A stretch of 40,341 bases of DNA from an uncultured Bacteroidales bacterium (GCA_902785925.1 CADAAI010000026.1:1-40341); one strand, 5' to 3'; positions 1 to 8,872 are shown, counted from the stretch's first letter. Numbers and translations: made by a program. Notes: generated by a model from the sequence alone, not told the origin.

Positions 1-46
1 ATATCTGCAGAATCTCATAGTCCTGACGGATGTTTACTTTTTTCAT
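1..46 (-). CDS. Possible 5' end of a gene leaving the window
   Basis: An ATG on the minus strand at 46-44 opens a stop-free frame of 15 codons that runs off the left edge (it begins MKKVNIRQDYEILQ). It lies downstream of the M16 peptidase terminator and in the same direction, which is where a next gene would be expected. Only 15 residues are visible, no family can be named, and no consensus promoter was found in front of it. It could equally be chance. Confidence 0.3.
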   Translation of the reverse strand, partial: MKKVNIRQDYEILQI

Positions 47-160
47 TCTTAATCCTGTTTTTGATTTACTACTTTGTAAACCTATTTCAGGACAAGTCAT
101 GTTGTTAAGTTGTTCTCGTTGTTTGACCAAATCGAGTCAAGTGAGTCAAGTCACCCGAGT

Positions 161-193
161 AAAAAAAATCCTGCCCAGAATTTCTGAGCAGGA
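161..193 (-). terminator. Rho-independent terminator of the GH84-M16 pair
   Basis: On the minus strand an 11-bp stem (TCCTGCTCAGA paired with TCTGGGCAGGA, one G-U pair) is followed directly by eight T residues (A161-168 on the plus strand). It lies about 70 bp past the stop codon of the M16 peptidase gene. Confidence 0.85.
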
Positions 194-260
194 CCTTTTT
201 GTTTCAGATGTTTATAGTCTCACTACAGTCAATAAAAACTATGAACTCTGGATTATAAAA

Positions 261-3173
261 TTAGTACCCGAAGATCTCCTCGAGTGTTACGCGCTTAACA
301 GGAGCAATCTTCTGCAGACGGTCCATGTCGAGTTCCTTCTCGTTGCCGAGAATGAGGTAACGGTAGGGCTTGCCTGCCATGTTCTCCTTCTCGAAGTCAA
401 CGATATCGAAGAGATACAGCTTAGGTAGCGCCTCGTAAACCTTGGCCGAAATGTCGTAGTCGAGACCACGCTCTTGAGCCCAAATATAGCTGTTGAGCAC
501 GTTGAAGCGAGTGGTGCGGCGGCTAGCGTATTTCTTAATAAGCGACTCCTTAGCGAGGTTGAAAGCAGCCTCACTTTGTGGTATATCGGCGATAAGTTTG
601 TTGAACTCGTCAACGCAATCCATCATCTTGTCATTCTGGGTTATGATGTAGGTGTAAGCATCCTCCTTGTGGCCCAGACGGGCAGGCTGGTTGTAGCGAG
701 CCGCAGCCGAGTAAGCTAAACCACGTGCCTCACGCAGCTCTTGGAATACGATGCCGTTCATTCCAGTTCCAAAATATTCGTTAAACAAGCTGATTACTGG
801 TGCATGATCGGGAGTCCAGTCGCGCTCGCTGTTGGTGTACTGCACCATGTAGATGTTCTTGGCATCGTAAGGAGCAAGCAGAATCTCGGTCTCGGGAGTG
901 GGCTGCTCCATATAGTCCATGCCGAAAGGTACATCCATAAGTTCCTTTGGAGTCTTGTGGAGTTTCGATATTGTTGCCGAGAAGTCTTTCTCACTCATGG
1001 GGCCAAAGTACATCACCTCATGTTTCATGTTGCTCAGGTTCTTTACGAGTTCGATGAGATCACTGGGGTTAATGTCACGAAGCTCTTTCTCGCTCAAGAT
1101 GTTGGTGTACTCATTGTTGGGGCCATACTGACCATAGGCCATTAAGCGAGCGAAGCATTGCTCTTGGTTGCTCTTAGCATCGTTGCGTCCCTTGATAATC
1201 AGGTCAACGAGTTGGCTATAGGCCTCATTGTCGACAGTGGCATTCTTGAGTAGGTCGTCGATAAGTGCTACAGCTTCAGGCATGTTCTCGTTAAGACCGC
1301 TGATGGTGATGAAGGTGTAATTGTCATCTACCGATGTCGAGAAGTTGCAAGCGAGCTTGTAAAGTTTCTGCTTGAACTGCTGTGGGGTCAGGGTCTTGGT
1401 TCCTAGGTAGTCGAGGTATGACAGTGCTAAGCTGTACTTAAGGTCGGCTGTGTTACCAAAGTCATATTTATAAGCCAGTGTGAAAAGGTCATCATCGGTA
1501 TTCTGCTTGTAAAGCAGTGGCAGACCAGCCTTAGTCTCCGAAACATTCATGTCGGTCTTGAAATCGACAAATCGAGGCTGGATGGGCTCTACTGTTTCTG
1601 CCATAAGGTTCTTGACGAAGTCGCTCTGCTTGTCGCGGTTGGTTGGGATGGGTGTGATGGCGGGTTTCTCGATTTTCTTCACCGAGGTGTCCTCGCCAAG
1701 GCGCTTGTATACGCACACATAGTTGTTGGCGAGTAGATGGCGATTAGCAAAATCTATGATCTGCTGCTTGGTCATGTGGCTCATGCGGTCAAGCTGTCCC
1801 ACAACTTGCTCCCATTCAACGCCGTTGATAAAGGCATTGACAAGGTATCTAGCACGTGCACCGTTGCTGTTCAAGCCTCTCAAATACTGGAGCTTGGTGT
1901 TGTTGACCACGCTGGTGAGCAGGTCGTCATCAAAGTCGCCGCTGCGCAGCTTGGCAATCTCGCCGAGCATCAGGTCACGAACCTCTTCCAGAGTCTGTCC
2001 TTGGTTAGGATAACCAAACAACATGAGCAGTGAGTAATCGGTCATCTCATCGGGATAGACGCCCGAACCCATAATCTTGTGGGGCTGGTCAAGGTTGAGG
2101 TCCATCAGGCCTGCGGTCTCGTTCTTGAGCATGCTTGAGATAACCTCAAGGGTGTCGCATTGCAGCGAGTTGCCACCTTCAAGACGCCATGCCAAGGTTA
2201 CGAACTCAGCCTCTTGGCCCAATACGGTAGTGTCTACAGGTGCTGTAATAGGCTTGAGTGGTGCAAACTCTGGGCGTGACAGGTTCTCGTTGGGCTTCCA
2301 GTCGCCAAAGTATTTGTCGATGATGGCAATCACTTTGTCGGGGTCAAAATCACCAGCCATACAGATGGCGATGTTGTTGGGGCAATAGTAGTTGTTGTAG
2401 TAATTCTTGATGTTGGTGATTGAAGGGTTCTTGAGGTGTTCCTGAGTACCTATGGTTGTTTGGGTACCATAAGGATGGGTAGGGAATGCCTTGGCATAGA
2501 GGGCCTCTTCGAGTTTCCACATATCCTTAGCCATACCAATGTTCTTCTCCTCATACACTGCCTCGAGCTCGGTGTGGAAACCTCGAATTACCATATTACG
2601 GAAGCGGTCGCTCTGGATGCGTGCCCAGCGATCAACTTCGTTGGCGGGGATGTCCTCGGTGTAGCAGGTCACGTCGGTGCTTGTGTAGGCATTGGTGCCA
2701 ATGCCACCAATTCCTGCCATCAGCTTGTCATACTCGTTGGGGATGTTGTACTGTGCTGCCAGTTGCGACACGCTGTCGATCTCGTGGTAGAGTTGCTTGC
2801 GCTTGGCAGGGTCGATAACCTTGCGGTATTGCTCGTAGCGTGCTTCAATCTCATCGAGATAGGGAGCTTCTTTCACTGGGTCGCTGGTACCAAACTGCTT
2901 AGTGCCCTTGAACATAAGGTGCTCTAGGTAGTGAGCCAGACCTGTGGTCTCGGTAGGGTCGTTGCGTGAGCCGGTACGCACGGCGATGTGAGCCGCGATG
3001 CGTGGTGACTGGTTGTTTACACTGAGGAACACCTTCATGCCATTACGCAGAGTGTAGCACTGTGTGTGCATGGGGTCTCCTTCGTAGGTTACTGCCTTGG
3101 GCAGTTGTGCCTGTGCCATGAATGCTGTTGCGGCAACCAGGGCAAGGAATGCAAATCTTTTAATAAAGTTCAT
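261..3173 (-). CDS. Exported M16 (insulinase/pitrilysin) family zinc metallopeptidase
   Basis: The protein has 970 residues. It starts with a signal peptide (about residues 1-22, ending in AQAQ). The inverted zinc motif HxxEH is intact as H81-YLE-H85, inside GLAHYLEHLMFKG, and the third ligand is probably one of the glutamates in TELEAVYEE (201-209). Between these lies an insertion of about 50 residues with charged, helix-like sequence. The length fits a double-unit M16 peptidase carrying an active N-terminal half and a C-terminal half without the motif. M16 enzymes cut peptides inside a closed chamber; here it should act in the periplasm. It is the second gene of a pair, 29 bp after the GH84 gene, and is followed by a terminator. 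The substrate cannot be told from sequence. Confidence 0.9.
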   Translation of the reverse strand: MNFIKRFAFLALVAATAFMAQAQLPKAVTYEGDPMHTQCYTLRNGMKVFLSVNNQSPRIAAHIAVRTGSRNDPTETTGLAHYLEHLMFKGTKQFGTSDPVKEAPYLDEIEARYEQYRKVIDPAKRKQLYHEIDSVSQLAAQYNIPNEYDKLMAGIGGIGTNAYTSTDVTCYTEDIPANEVDRWARIQSDRFRNMVIRGFHTELEAVYEEKNIGMAKDMWKLEEALYAKAFPTHPYGTQTTIGTQEHLKNPSITNIKNYYNNYYCPNNIAICMAGDFDPDKVIAIIDKYFGDWKPNENLSRPEFAPLKPITAPVDTTVLGQEAEFVTLAWRLEGGNSLQCDTLEVISSMLKNETAGLMDLNLDQPHKIMGSGVYPDEMTDYSLLMLFGYPNQGQTLEEVRDLMLGEIAKLRSGDFDDDLLTSVVNNTKLQYLRGLNSNGARARYLVNAFINGVEWEQVVGQLDRMSHMTKQQIIDFANRHLLANNYVCVYKRLGEDTSVKKIEKPAITPIPTNRDKQSDFVKNLMAETVEPIQPRFVDFKTDMNVSETKAGLPLLYKQNTDDDLFTLAYKYDFGNTADLKYSLALSYLDYLGTKTLTPQQFKQKLYKLACNFSTSVDDNYTFITISGLNENMPEAVALIDDLLKNATVDNEAYSQLVDLIIKGRNDAKSNQEQCFARLMAYGQYGPNNEYTNILSEKELRDINPSDLIELVKNLSNMKHEVMYFGPMSEKDFSATISKLHKTPKELMDVPFGMDYMEQPTPETEILLAPYDAKNIYMVQYTNSERDWTPDHAPVISLFNEYFGTGMNGIVFQELREARGLAYSAAARYNQPARLGHKEDAYTYIITQNDKMMDCVDEFNKLIADIPQSEAAFNLAKESLIKKYASRRTTRFNVLNSYIWAQERGLDYDISAKVYEALPKLYLFDIVDFEKENMAGKPYRYLILGNEKELDMDRLQKIAPVKRVTLEEIFGY

Positions 3174-3202
3174 AGAAATGTGTATTAAATATAATGTGTG
3201 AA

Positions 3203-5137
3203 TTATTTAATCGTGTCTTGCTCATGTAGCCACTTGAGCAGTGGCATCAAACATGTGGCAGCAGGCTCGGCGGTGCGGACCTTTAGAGATATGTGCTCAC
3301 CCATGCCGCCCAGTGATTCAAATTGGAAATCGGGATTGTCATCATAGTTGCCGGCAGGTGGATTCTTGCCCTCAAATAGAGCTATCGCTTCGGTACTCAT
3401 TGCCTCGAGTTTGAGAAGCCACGGCCGCACGTCGTTGTAGAGCAGGCGGTCACTCTCACTACTGGAGCTTTTCATGGCTTTTATCTCCTGGCAAGCCTCG
3501 TTCACCTCTTGCATCTCGTTGAGCAATGCCGTGTGACTTGGATGGTTGTTCTTAATCGACACATGATAGCGGTCAATCTTGTAGCCTAGAGCATCGTTAT
3601 CGTAGTAGCGTAGATATGGAGCTAGCTTCTTGAATGCCTTAGCACGCTCTTTGCCCACAACGGCTGGTATCGCTGCTTCCCAACTATCATAATTGTCAAA
3701 GGCCGCATTATTCCAAGTATAGTCGGCGACACCGAAAAGTGCCACTTTCGATAGCTCGCCTTGCTGCATGGGGTTGATGATGAGGGTGTTGAGCCCCTTG
3801 AGGCGCTTCTCGATGTGTGACAGGTTATCGATATGGGTCTCGTCACGGAAGTTGCTGTAGGTGTCCATCACATACAGCTTGGTTGGATCCTGGTCGTTGC
3901 AAGGGTAGTTCCACCACCAACTCACCTCGCGGCCTAGCCAACTCTTGACAATTGCAAGGTCTTCGTTATTAGGAACCGACCATACGTTAGCACCGGTGAT
4001 ATAAATATTGATTTTCTCGGTAGTTGTACTTAGCGATTCGAAGAACTCACGGGCGCGCTCACGGTTCACCCACGAGTAGGCATAGAGCTGTGGCACGTAG
4101 TGCAAAGGCTTAACTGTATCGGTCGCTACTGCGCCTTTTTTGTTCCACTTGTCGTCGATGCGCTGCTGCAGCATGTTTAGATTGTCGGCACAAAGCTTCA
4201 TGATGGCAGGGTCGCTGGGCACGCCCACGTCGTCAACAAAAACGCCAAACTGACGCACGCCCAGCTTGTGCATGCTCTCAAACTTCGCCATAATCTTGTC
4301 GAGTACCTGAGGGTCCTCGGCATTGGCGAATGCCTTGCCGGGATGGATTGCCCAGATGAAGTTGACCTTGGTCTCGCTGGCAACCTTTGTGATGTCGCGC
4401 ATCATGTCCTGGTTAAGGTAACCAATGCGTTTTTGCTCATCAGTAATCGTTGTGGGGTAGGGGTCGCCCCAGTATCGGGAATGGTAAGGATCGCTCTTGG
4501 CGCCATACATGTAGGTGTTCATCTTGTAGCGCGCCATGAAGCGGAACAAGTCCTTTGTCACCTCGGCGGTATAAGGCACTCCATAGTAGCCCTCGATGAT
4601 GCCACGGTTCTTGACATCGGCATAGTCATAGATTGTGACACATGGCAAGTCGGTCGTGCCCTGATCGAGCATCTGCTCGAGTGACGCCAATCCGCAGAAC
4701 ACAGCATCGGTGTCCTCACCAATGATTGCCACCTTAGCTTGACCTTTACTATTTGATTTAAGATTCAAGATATGACGGTCATATTTTGGCAAATTGAAGA
4801 TGCTTCGGTCGACACGCAACACGGCATCATGCTCATCAGCAATCTTTTCTTTTGGATTGTTTACACTAAGATGCACGAAAGACGGACAGTTGTGAGGAGG
4901 AGTGCCAGCCATAATCACCACTGGAACAAGACCATGGTCACTAAGTATCTGCTTTGCGCGATTTATTGTTGCAATGTCAATCCCATCTTGAGGAAATATT
5001 AATACTCTCTGAGAAAAGGATGCCGTGCCAGGATTCCTCACTTGCTCATGTGGAACGGGGTATATGTTGTAGACCTCGGTGGCACCTAGCATAGCTACGG
5101 ACATTAACGCCATGGTTAAGAAAAAAGCTCTTATCAT
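3203..5137 (-). CDS. GH84 beta-N-acetylglucosaminidase (O-GlcNAcase/hyaluronidase family)
   Basis: The protein has 644 residues and a signal peptide (about 1-20). Residues 24-170 look like the GH84 N-terminal domain. The catalytic barrel begins at about 178 with RGIIEGYYGVPYT and continues with KMNTYMYGAKSDPYH. The neighbouring aspartates that define GH84 catalysis (substrate-assisted, via the N-acetyl group) are D302 and D303 in FGVFVDDVG. WWWNYPCND and INPMQQGELSKVALF, later in the chain, also match this family. GH84 enzymes remove terminal beta-linked GlcNAc; in gut Bacteroidales the likely source is host glycans or O-GlcNAc-type substrates, which is inference. It is the first gene of a pair with the M16 peptidase, behind a consensus promoter. 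The family call is firm; the substrate is not. Confidence 0.92.
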   Translation of the reverse strand: MIRAFFLTMALMSVAMLGATEVYNIYPVPHEQVRNPGTASFSQRVLIFPQDGIDIATINRAKQILSDHGLVPVVIMAGTPPHNCPSFVHLSVNNPKEKIADEHDAVLRVDRSIFNLPKYDRHILNLKSNSKGQAKVAIIGEDTDAVFCGLASLEQMLDQGTTDLPCVTIYDYADVKNRGIIEGYYGVPYTAEVTKDLFRFMARYKMNTYMYGAKSDPYHSRYWGDPYPTTITDEQKRIGYLNQDMMRDITKVASETKVNFIWAIHPGKAFANAEDPQVLDKIMAKFESMHKLGVRQFGVFVDDVGVPSDPAIMKLCADNLNMLQQRIDDKWNKKGAVATDTVKPLHYVPQLYAYSWVNRERAREFFESLSTTTEKINIYITGANVWSVPNNEDLAIVKSWLGREVSWWWNYPCNDQDPTKLYVMDTYSNFRDETHIDNLSHIEKRLKGLNTLIINPMQQGELSKVALFGVADYTWNNAAFDNYDSWEAAIPAVVGKERAKAFKKLAPYLRYYDNDALGYKIDRYHVSIKNNHPSHTALLNEMQEVNEACQEIKAMKSSSSESDRLLYNDVRPWLLKLEAMSTEAIALFEGKNPPAGNYDDNPDFQFESLGGMGEHISLKVRTAEPAATCLMPLLKWLHEQDTIK

Positions 5138-5167
5138 TTTGAATAAATGCAGATTATTTATAGTTTA

Positions 5168-5197
5168 CAAAATTAACGATTACATGGCAAACAACAA
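5168..5197 (-). promoter_or_regulatory. Bacteroidales-type promoter for the GH84-M16 pair
   Basis: On the minus strand TAATTTTG (5175-5168) matches the -7 box TAnnTTTG, and TTTG (5197-5194) lies 18 bp upstream as the -33 box. It is about 30 bp before the GH84 start codon. Confidence 0.6.
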
Positions 5198-5298
5198 AAA
5201 TAATTATCAAAAATTACAACTTATATAATACTAAAATGGTCGCAAAAGAAAGAAAAACGAAGAAAATGCACTTTTTTTTGAAAAAAATCGACAAAAGT

Positions 5299-5329
5299 TT
5301 TGGTGGTTCAGAAAATTGTAGTAACTTTG
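5299..5329 (+). promoter_or_regulatory. Promoter of tRNA-Glu
   Basis: TTTG (5299-5302), 19 bp, then TAACTTTG (5322-5329) is a full match to the Bacteroidota -33/-7 consensus. The following CACCGC is identical to the bases after the nuo -7 box. The tRNA begins 18 bp downstream. Confidence 0.75.
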
Positions 5330-5346
5330 CACCGCAATTCCGAAAT

Positions 5347-5419
5347 GGTGGTATCGTCTAGTGGCCCAGGACGCTGGCCTCTCACGCCGGAAACCGGGGT
5401 TCGACTCCCCGTACCACTA
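5347..5419 (+). tRNA. tRNA-Glu (anticodon CUC)
   Basis: A full 73-nt cloverleaf can be folded: acceptor GGTGGTA/TACCACT with a G-U first pair, D arm GTCTAGTGGCCCAGGAC, anticodon stem CTGGC/GCCGG with loop CTCTCAC (anticodon CTC), T arm CGGGG-TTCGACT-CCCCG and discriminator A. The D arm and loop pattern closely follow other glutamate tRNAs. It reads GAG codons. CCA is not encoded. Confidence 0.95.
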
Positions 5420-5428
5420 CTGCGAAAG

Positions 5429-5457
5429 CGGCTCGCTGAGATCAGCGGGCCGTTTTG
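5429..5457 (+). terminator. Terminator after tRNA-Glu
   Basis: CGGCTCGCTGA pairs with TCAGCGGGCCG (a stem of about 10 bp with a small internal mismatch), followed by TTTTGCTTT. It begins about 10 bp after the tRNA. Confidence 0.75.
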
Positions 5458-5534
5458 CTTTAGTATATTTGCTAGATAAATTGGGGGATAAGTATACAAA
5501 AAAAAGGGCGACTTGCATCGTCCTAGTTGCTGTG

Positions 5535-5609
5535 TGGGTGCTGACGGATTCGAACCGCCGACCCTCTGCTTGTAAGGCAGATGCTCTGAACCAGCTGAGC
5601 TAAGCACCC
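5535..5609 (-). tRNA. tRNA-Val (anticodon UAC)
   Basis: A 75-nt cloverleaf on the minus strand: acceptor GGGTGCT/AGCACCC, D arm GCTC-N10-GAGC, anticodon stem TCTGC/GCAGA with loop CTTACAA (anticodon TAC), T arm GGCGG-TTCGAAT-CCGTC and discriminator A. It lies 39 bp upstream of the plus-strand boundary of the transglutaminase-like gene, in the same direction and after it, so it could be reached by read-through. CCA is not encoded. Confidence 0.95.
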
Positions 5610-5648
5610 GTGCTTTTTTCGAAAAGCGAGTTTTTCCTCAAAAACGCC

Positions 5649-8102
5649 CTAATTCTTGTGGCTTGCCTCAAACTTTTTGATGGTTTTGAGCAGTTGCTCG
5701 CCTAGATGGATAGTGTAACCTTCTTTAATGAAATAGACATTTCCATCTTTATCACACAGGAGAAAGATTGGGTCTGTCATGTCATCAATGCCCATTTTAT
5801 CTCCAACTGTCCATAGGAAGTCGAGGTTTTCATCAGGGATGCCCCATTTTGTGGTTGCTGGAAGGTTGTTGAACTCAGTGCTATTGAATGGTTGTTTCCA
5901 GTGGTTAATCAGCACGATAGGGCAGTTTATGTCCTCAAAATCCTTGGCATAGATGGCAATGTCTCGCAGTGCATGGTTAGTGGGTTCATGGTTTGGCCGT
6001 ATATAGCCAACAATAGTTAAACCATTCTTGTTGAATACATCTTTTATTGTATTGTCATTGATGTCGCGGTATTTGCCTTTAGTGTCGATTTTTCCAATAA
6101 TCTCTACTTTTACGTCATTTCCTCTCAGTGCCAAGTCTACGTTGCATTCTTTGCCACTTTTAATTTCAAAAGTCGTTGTGCTAGCCAGCACGCTGCCGTC
6201 ACTTTGGCGGTTGCCGGTGGTGAGCATGTAGGTGCCTGGTTCAAGTTCTACTCCGTTTTTGAAATAATTGCTCCAGGTGGCATCTTCGGGGTAGGTGAGC
6301 AACTGCGGTTTGTTATCCACTATCTTGCTCAGGGTAAAATGAGTGTAGTAAGCAAGGTCGTTGTGGGTGTCGCTGGGTGTGAAATTCAGTCGAAGCGTTC
6401 CCGAAGGTTCGGTTTTGATCGATTCGCTTTCCTCAAATTTTACCTCATGCCAAGTGTTATTTGTGTAGAATTCGAGCTTGCCGTTCACCTCGTTGATGCG
6501 TGCGGGCCAACCCATGCTGCGTGCGGCGCTCACGAAGAAGATGGCGCGTCCCAGTTCATCGGTGGTGCGAGTGCGATATGCACTCATAGGTTGCTGACGC
6601 AGGCACTGGGGATTGTGCTCGTTGTCAATTGTGAGGTTTGCTTTTGTCCAAACGATTAAGTTGTCAATATTACTTATTTTGTTGCTCAATTCCCTATGGA
6701 AGAATTCTTTATAAGGTGTTAACCATTCATTCTCAACTCGTGGGCTCAGTACATAGCGGCAGTAGATTTCGCTTGTGTCGATTAGCGCCACCTCATTGTC
6801 ACGAAGCACATCAAGGTTGATGTCGCGCAGGTCTTTTTCGCTGAGCACATCAAGGAGTTTTAGTGCCATGATCTTGTTCTTGGCTTCGTCAAGGAATTGC
6901 TGTATGGTGCGGTGATTGCCGCGCCACGCTTCTACTGGCATCGTAGCTTCGTAGGCTTGGCGGATGGAATCCTCCTGCGCCTTGCGGCGGTCGTTGATGG
7001 CGCGTTGCTCGGCAGTGACATCGGGCAGTTTTGCGCTCAAAGGCGGTGGCACGATGTCAAGTTCTAAATGACGTGGCAATGCTTTATCACGCAACTCTAT
7101 TAACACAGGGTCATCTTTATCACCAGCCCATAACACTTTTTTAACAGCCACAAGGTCATCTTTTGTCACCCACACCAGCAGATCTCCTTTGCCTGCAGTG
7201 AGTGCAGCATTGCCGCGTTCGTTGGTAGTTTCTTTTGCCACAGTGTAGAACTCGGCATAGTTGTAAAGTTTGAACTCTACTGTGGCATTTGGAACAGGAT
7301 TTCCGTTTTTATCCTGGACTTTTATAATCCTGACCGAGGTGGGAGTATAGTTGCTGGTGACATTGATTTCGGTGTAACACGGTGTGCGGCTCACCACCTC
7401 CTCTGGACCGTGGTAATCGCCTGCCACCTTGGTGTGCATGAGCATGCCTCGTGAGGCACTCTCGTTGAACCATCCTAGGTTGAGCACTGGCTCAGGCTCA
7501 CAGGCTCCCAGAAAATACCATCTGCCATTGGCCCATGCCTCGACCCAGGCATGGTTGTCATCGGTGTGTGCCCAGCGTGGTGTATATACCTGTCGGGCAG
7601 GGATGCACACCGAGCGCAAGGCAGCCACAAGGAATGTCGACTCCTCGCCGCAGCGTCCATAGGCAGTGCGCATTGTGGCAAGCGGACTGCTTGTGCGTGC
7701 GTCGCTAGGGCGGTAGCTCACCTTCTCGTGGCACCAGTGGTTCACTTCGAGGATAGCATCTTCCATCGAGAGGTTCTTCACGCGGTCTTTTAGCTCGCGG
7801 TAGAACACTATCCTTGCAGTGTCAAGGTTCTCGTTGTTGATGCGCACTGGTAGCACGAAGTGCTTGAATTCACGCTCAGGCACTGTCTTGCCCCAGGGCA
7901 TCTCATCGCGTGCCTTCAGGGTGGTGAGGTAGTTGCGATAGTAGAACTCCTCGCTATAGTCGGTTCGGTCAGGGGTTGCAAGGCGCGTGTTGAGTTCTCT
8001 CACATATTGCCAAGCAAGTTTGCTGTTGCCGGCAGCAGCCAAGCTTGCCGCTGTTGTTGCAACTATTGCAAAGGCTATGATGGTTCTTGATATGAGTCTC
8101 AT
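5649..8102 (-). CDS. Exported transglutaminase-like protein with degenerate second core and thioredoxin-like tail
   Basis: I place the start at the ATG at 8102 (817 residues), because it begins a clear signal peptide (MRLISRTIIAFAIVATTAAS). The frame stays open upstream to 8387, but that part would overlap the divergent DJ-1 gene and is not protein-like. A transglutaminase/papain-like core runs from about 115 to 205: nucleophile C151 in YGRCGEES, H184 in NHAWVEAW, and an acidic third residue probably at E202. A beta-sandwich-like stretch follows (about 245-345). Residues 518-556 repeat the core pattern without a cysteine. The last 120 residues resemble a thioredoxin-like fold without a CxxC. 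Bacteria use this core mainly as a peptidase; the role here is unknown. Confidence is high for the family and low for the function. Confidence 0.82.
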   Translation of the reverse strand: MRLISRTIIAFAIVATTAASLAAAGNSKLAWQYVRELNTRLATPDRTDYSEEFYYRNYLTTLKARDEMPWGKTVPEREFKHFVLPVRINNENLDTARIVFYRELKDRVKNLSMEDAILEVNHWCHEKVSYRPSDARTSSPLATMRTAYGRCGEESTFLVAALRSVCIPARQVYTPRWAHTDDNHAWVEAWANGRWYFLGACEPEPVLNLGWFNESASRGMLMHTKVAGDYHGPEEVVSRTPCYTEINVTSNYTPTSVRIIKVQDKNGNPVPNATVEFKLYNYAEFYTVAKETTNERGNAALTAGKGDLLVWVTKDDLVAVKKVLWAGDKDDPVLIELRDKALPRHLELDIVPPPLSAKLPDVTAEQRAINDRRKAQEDSIRQAYEATMPVEAWRGNHRTIQQFLDEAKNKIMALKLLDVLSEKDLRDINLDVLRDNEVALIDTSEIYCRYVLSPRVENEWLTPYKEFFHRELSNKISNIDNLIVWTKANLTIDNEHNPQCLRQQPMSAYRTRTTDELGRAIFFVSAARSMGWPARINEVNGKLEFYTNNTWHEVKFEESESIKTEPSGTLRLNFTPSDTHNDLAYYTHFTLSKIVDNKPQLLTYPEDATWSNYFKNGVELEPGTYMLTTGNRQSDGSVLASTTTFEIKSGKECNVDLALRGNDVKVEIIGKIDTKGKYRDINDNTIKDVFNKNGLTIVGYIRPNHEPTNHALRDIAIYAKDFEDINCPIVLINHWKQPFNSTEFNNLPATTKWGIPDENLDFLWTVGDKMGIDDMTDPIFLLCDKDGNVYFIKEGYTIHLGEQLLKTIKKFEASHKN

Positions 8103-8123
8103 ATTGCTGTTTTTTATTTGTTG

Positions 8124-8131
8124 CAAAAATA
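8124..8131 (-). promoter_or_regulatory. Possible -7 box of the transglutaminase-like gene
   Basis: TATTTTTG on the minus strand matches TAnnTTTG 22 bp before the chosen start codon. No good -33 box is seen at the usual distance, so support is moderate. Its position, inside the longer open frame, supports the shorter start at 8102. Confidence 0.45.
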
Positions 8132-8171
8132 AAAAAATATTAGCAATAACATGTAAAATTGCGTGTGTTGT

Positions 8172-8202
8172 TTTGCGTTTTCGTGATATTTTACTAATTT
8201 TA
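8172..8202 (+). promoter_or_regulatory. Likely promoter of the DJ-1/PfpI gene
   Basis: TTTG (8172-8175), 19 bp, then TAATTTTA (8195-8202), which matches TAnnTTTG except for the last base. It lies 47 bp before the start codon at 8250. Confidence 0.5.
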
Positions 8203-8249
8203 CAACCTGAAAAAACACAATAATTAAAAACAAAGAAGTAAACACAATC

Positions 8250-8798
8250 ATGAGACCAAGTTACGTAATGTTTGCCGACGGCTTTGAGGAAATCGAGGCC
8301 CTCACTGTTGTTGATGTTATGCGCCGTGCAGGAATGCCGGTGGTTACCATGTCGATTTATGAGACTCCCGAGGCTATTGGAGCACATGGTGTTACAGTAG
8401 TAGCCGATGAGGCTTTTGACTCCGATATGCTCGAAGACGCTGAGTGGATTGTATGCCCAGGTGGCATGCCTGGAGCATCTAATCTGGCCGAGAACGAGAC
8501 GTTGTGTGAAATTCTCAAAGAGCGCAATGAGGCTGATGAGAATATTGCCGCAATATGTGCTTCTCCATCAGTGATTTTTGGCCCTCTTGGCTTGTTGAAC
8601 GGCCGTAATGCTACATGCTATCCTGGAATGGAAGATGGAATGGAAGGTGCTAATGTAATTGAGGATTTTGCAGTCGTTGATGGCAACATTATCACTGGCC
8701 GTGGTCCAGCTGCCGCCGCCGAATTTGCTCTTGCCATAGTAAAGACTACAATGGGTGAGGAAGTGGCAACCGAAGTGGCAGCCGGCATGCTGCTGTGA
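8250..8798 (+). CDS. DJ-1/PfpI superfamily protein (YajL/DJ-1 type)
   Basis: The protein has 182 residues, the normal length for this family. The nucleophile-elbow cysteine is C103 in AAICASPSVIFGPLGLL, the matching glutamate is E16 in FEEIEAL, and CPGGMPGASNL (69-79) is the conserved glycine-rich loop. It has no signal peptide, so it should be cytosolic. Family members are linked to protection against oxidative or carbonyl stress, and some act as glyoxalases or deglycases; that activity is disputed and cannot be assigned here. It is a single-gene unit with its own promoter and a strong terminator. Confidence 0.9.
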   Translation: MRPSYVMFADGFEEIEALTVVDVMRRAGMPVVTMSIYETPEAIGAHGVTVVADEAFDSDMLEDAEWIVCPGGMPGASNLAENETLCEILKERNEADENIAAICASPSVIFGPLGLLNGRNATCYPGMEDGMEGANVIEDFAVVDGNIITGRGPAAAAEFALAIVKTTMGEEVATEVAAGMLL

Positions 8799-8818
8799 TT
8801 TGGTTCATTAAGTATAGT

Positions 8819-8855
8819 AAAAAAATCGTGGGGATCATAATCTCCACGATTTTTT
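8819..8855. terminator. Bidirectional terminator between convergent genes
   Basis: ATCGTGGGGA (8825-8834) pairs with TCTCCACGAT (8841-8850), a 10-bp stem with one G-U pair and a 6-nt loop. Six T residues follow on the plus strand and seven A residues precede it, so it can end both the DJ-1 gene and the OMP gene at 8873. Confidence 0.9.
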
Positions 8856-8872
8856 GTATGTTTTATTCCTTA

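Noticed and set aside
5347..5609. Integration site or mobile element at the tRNA pair
   Set aside because: No repeat of a tRNA end, no integrase and no change in gene style were seen beside either tRNA.
8103..8387. N-terminal extension of the transglutaminase-like gene (95 more residues)
   Set aside because: It has no protein-like composition, covers the promoter region and the start of the divergent DJ-1 gene, and a clean signal peptide begins at 8102.
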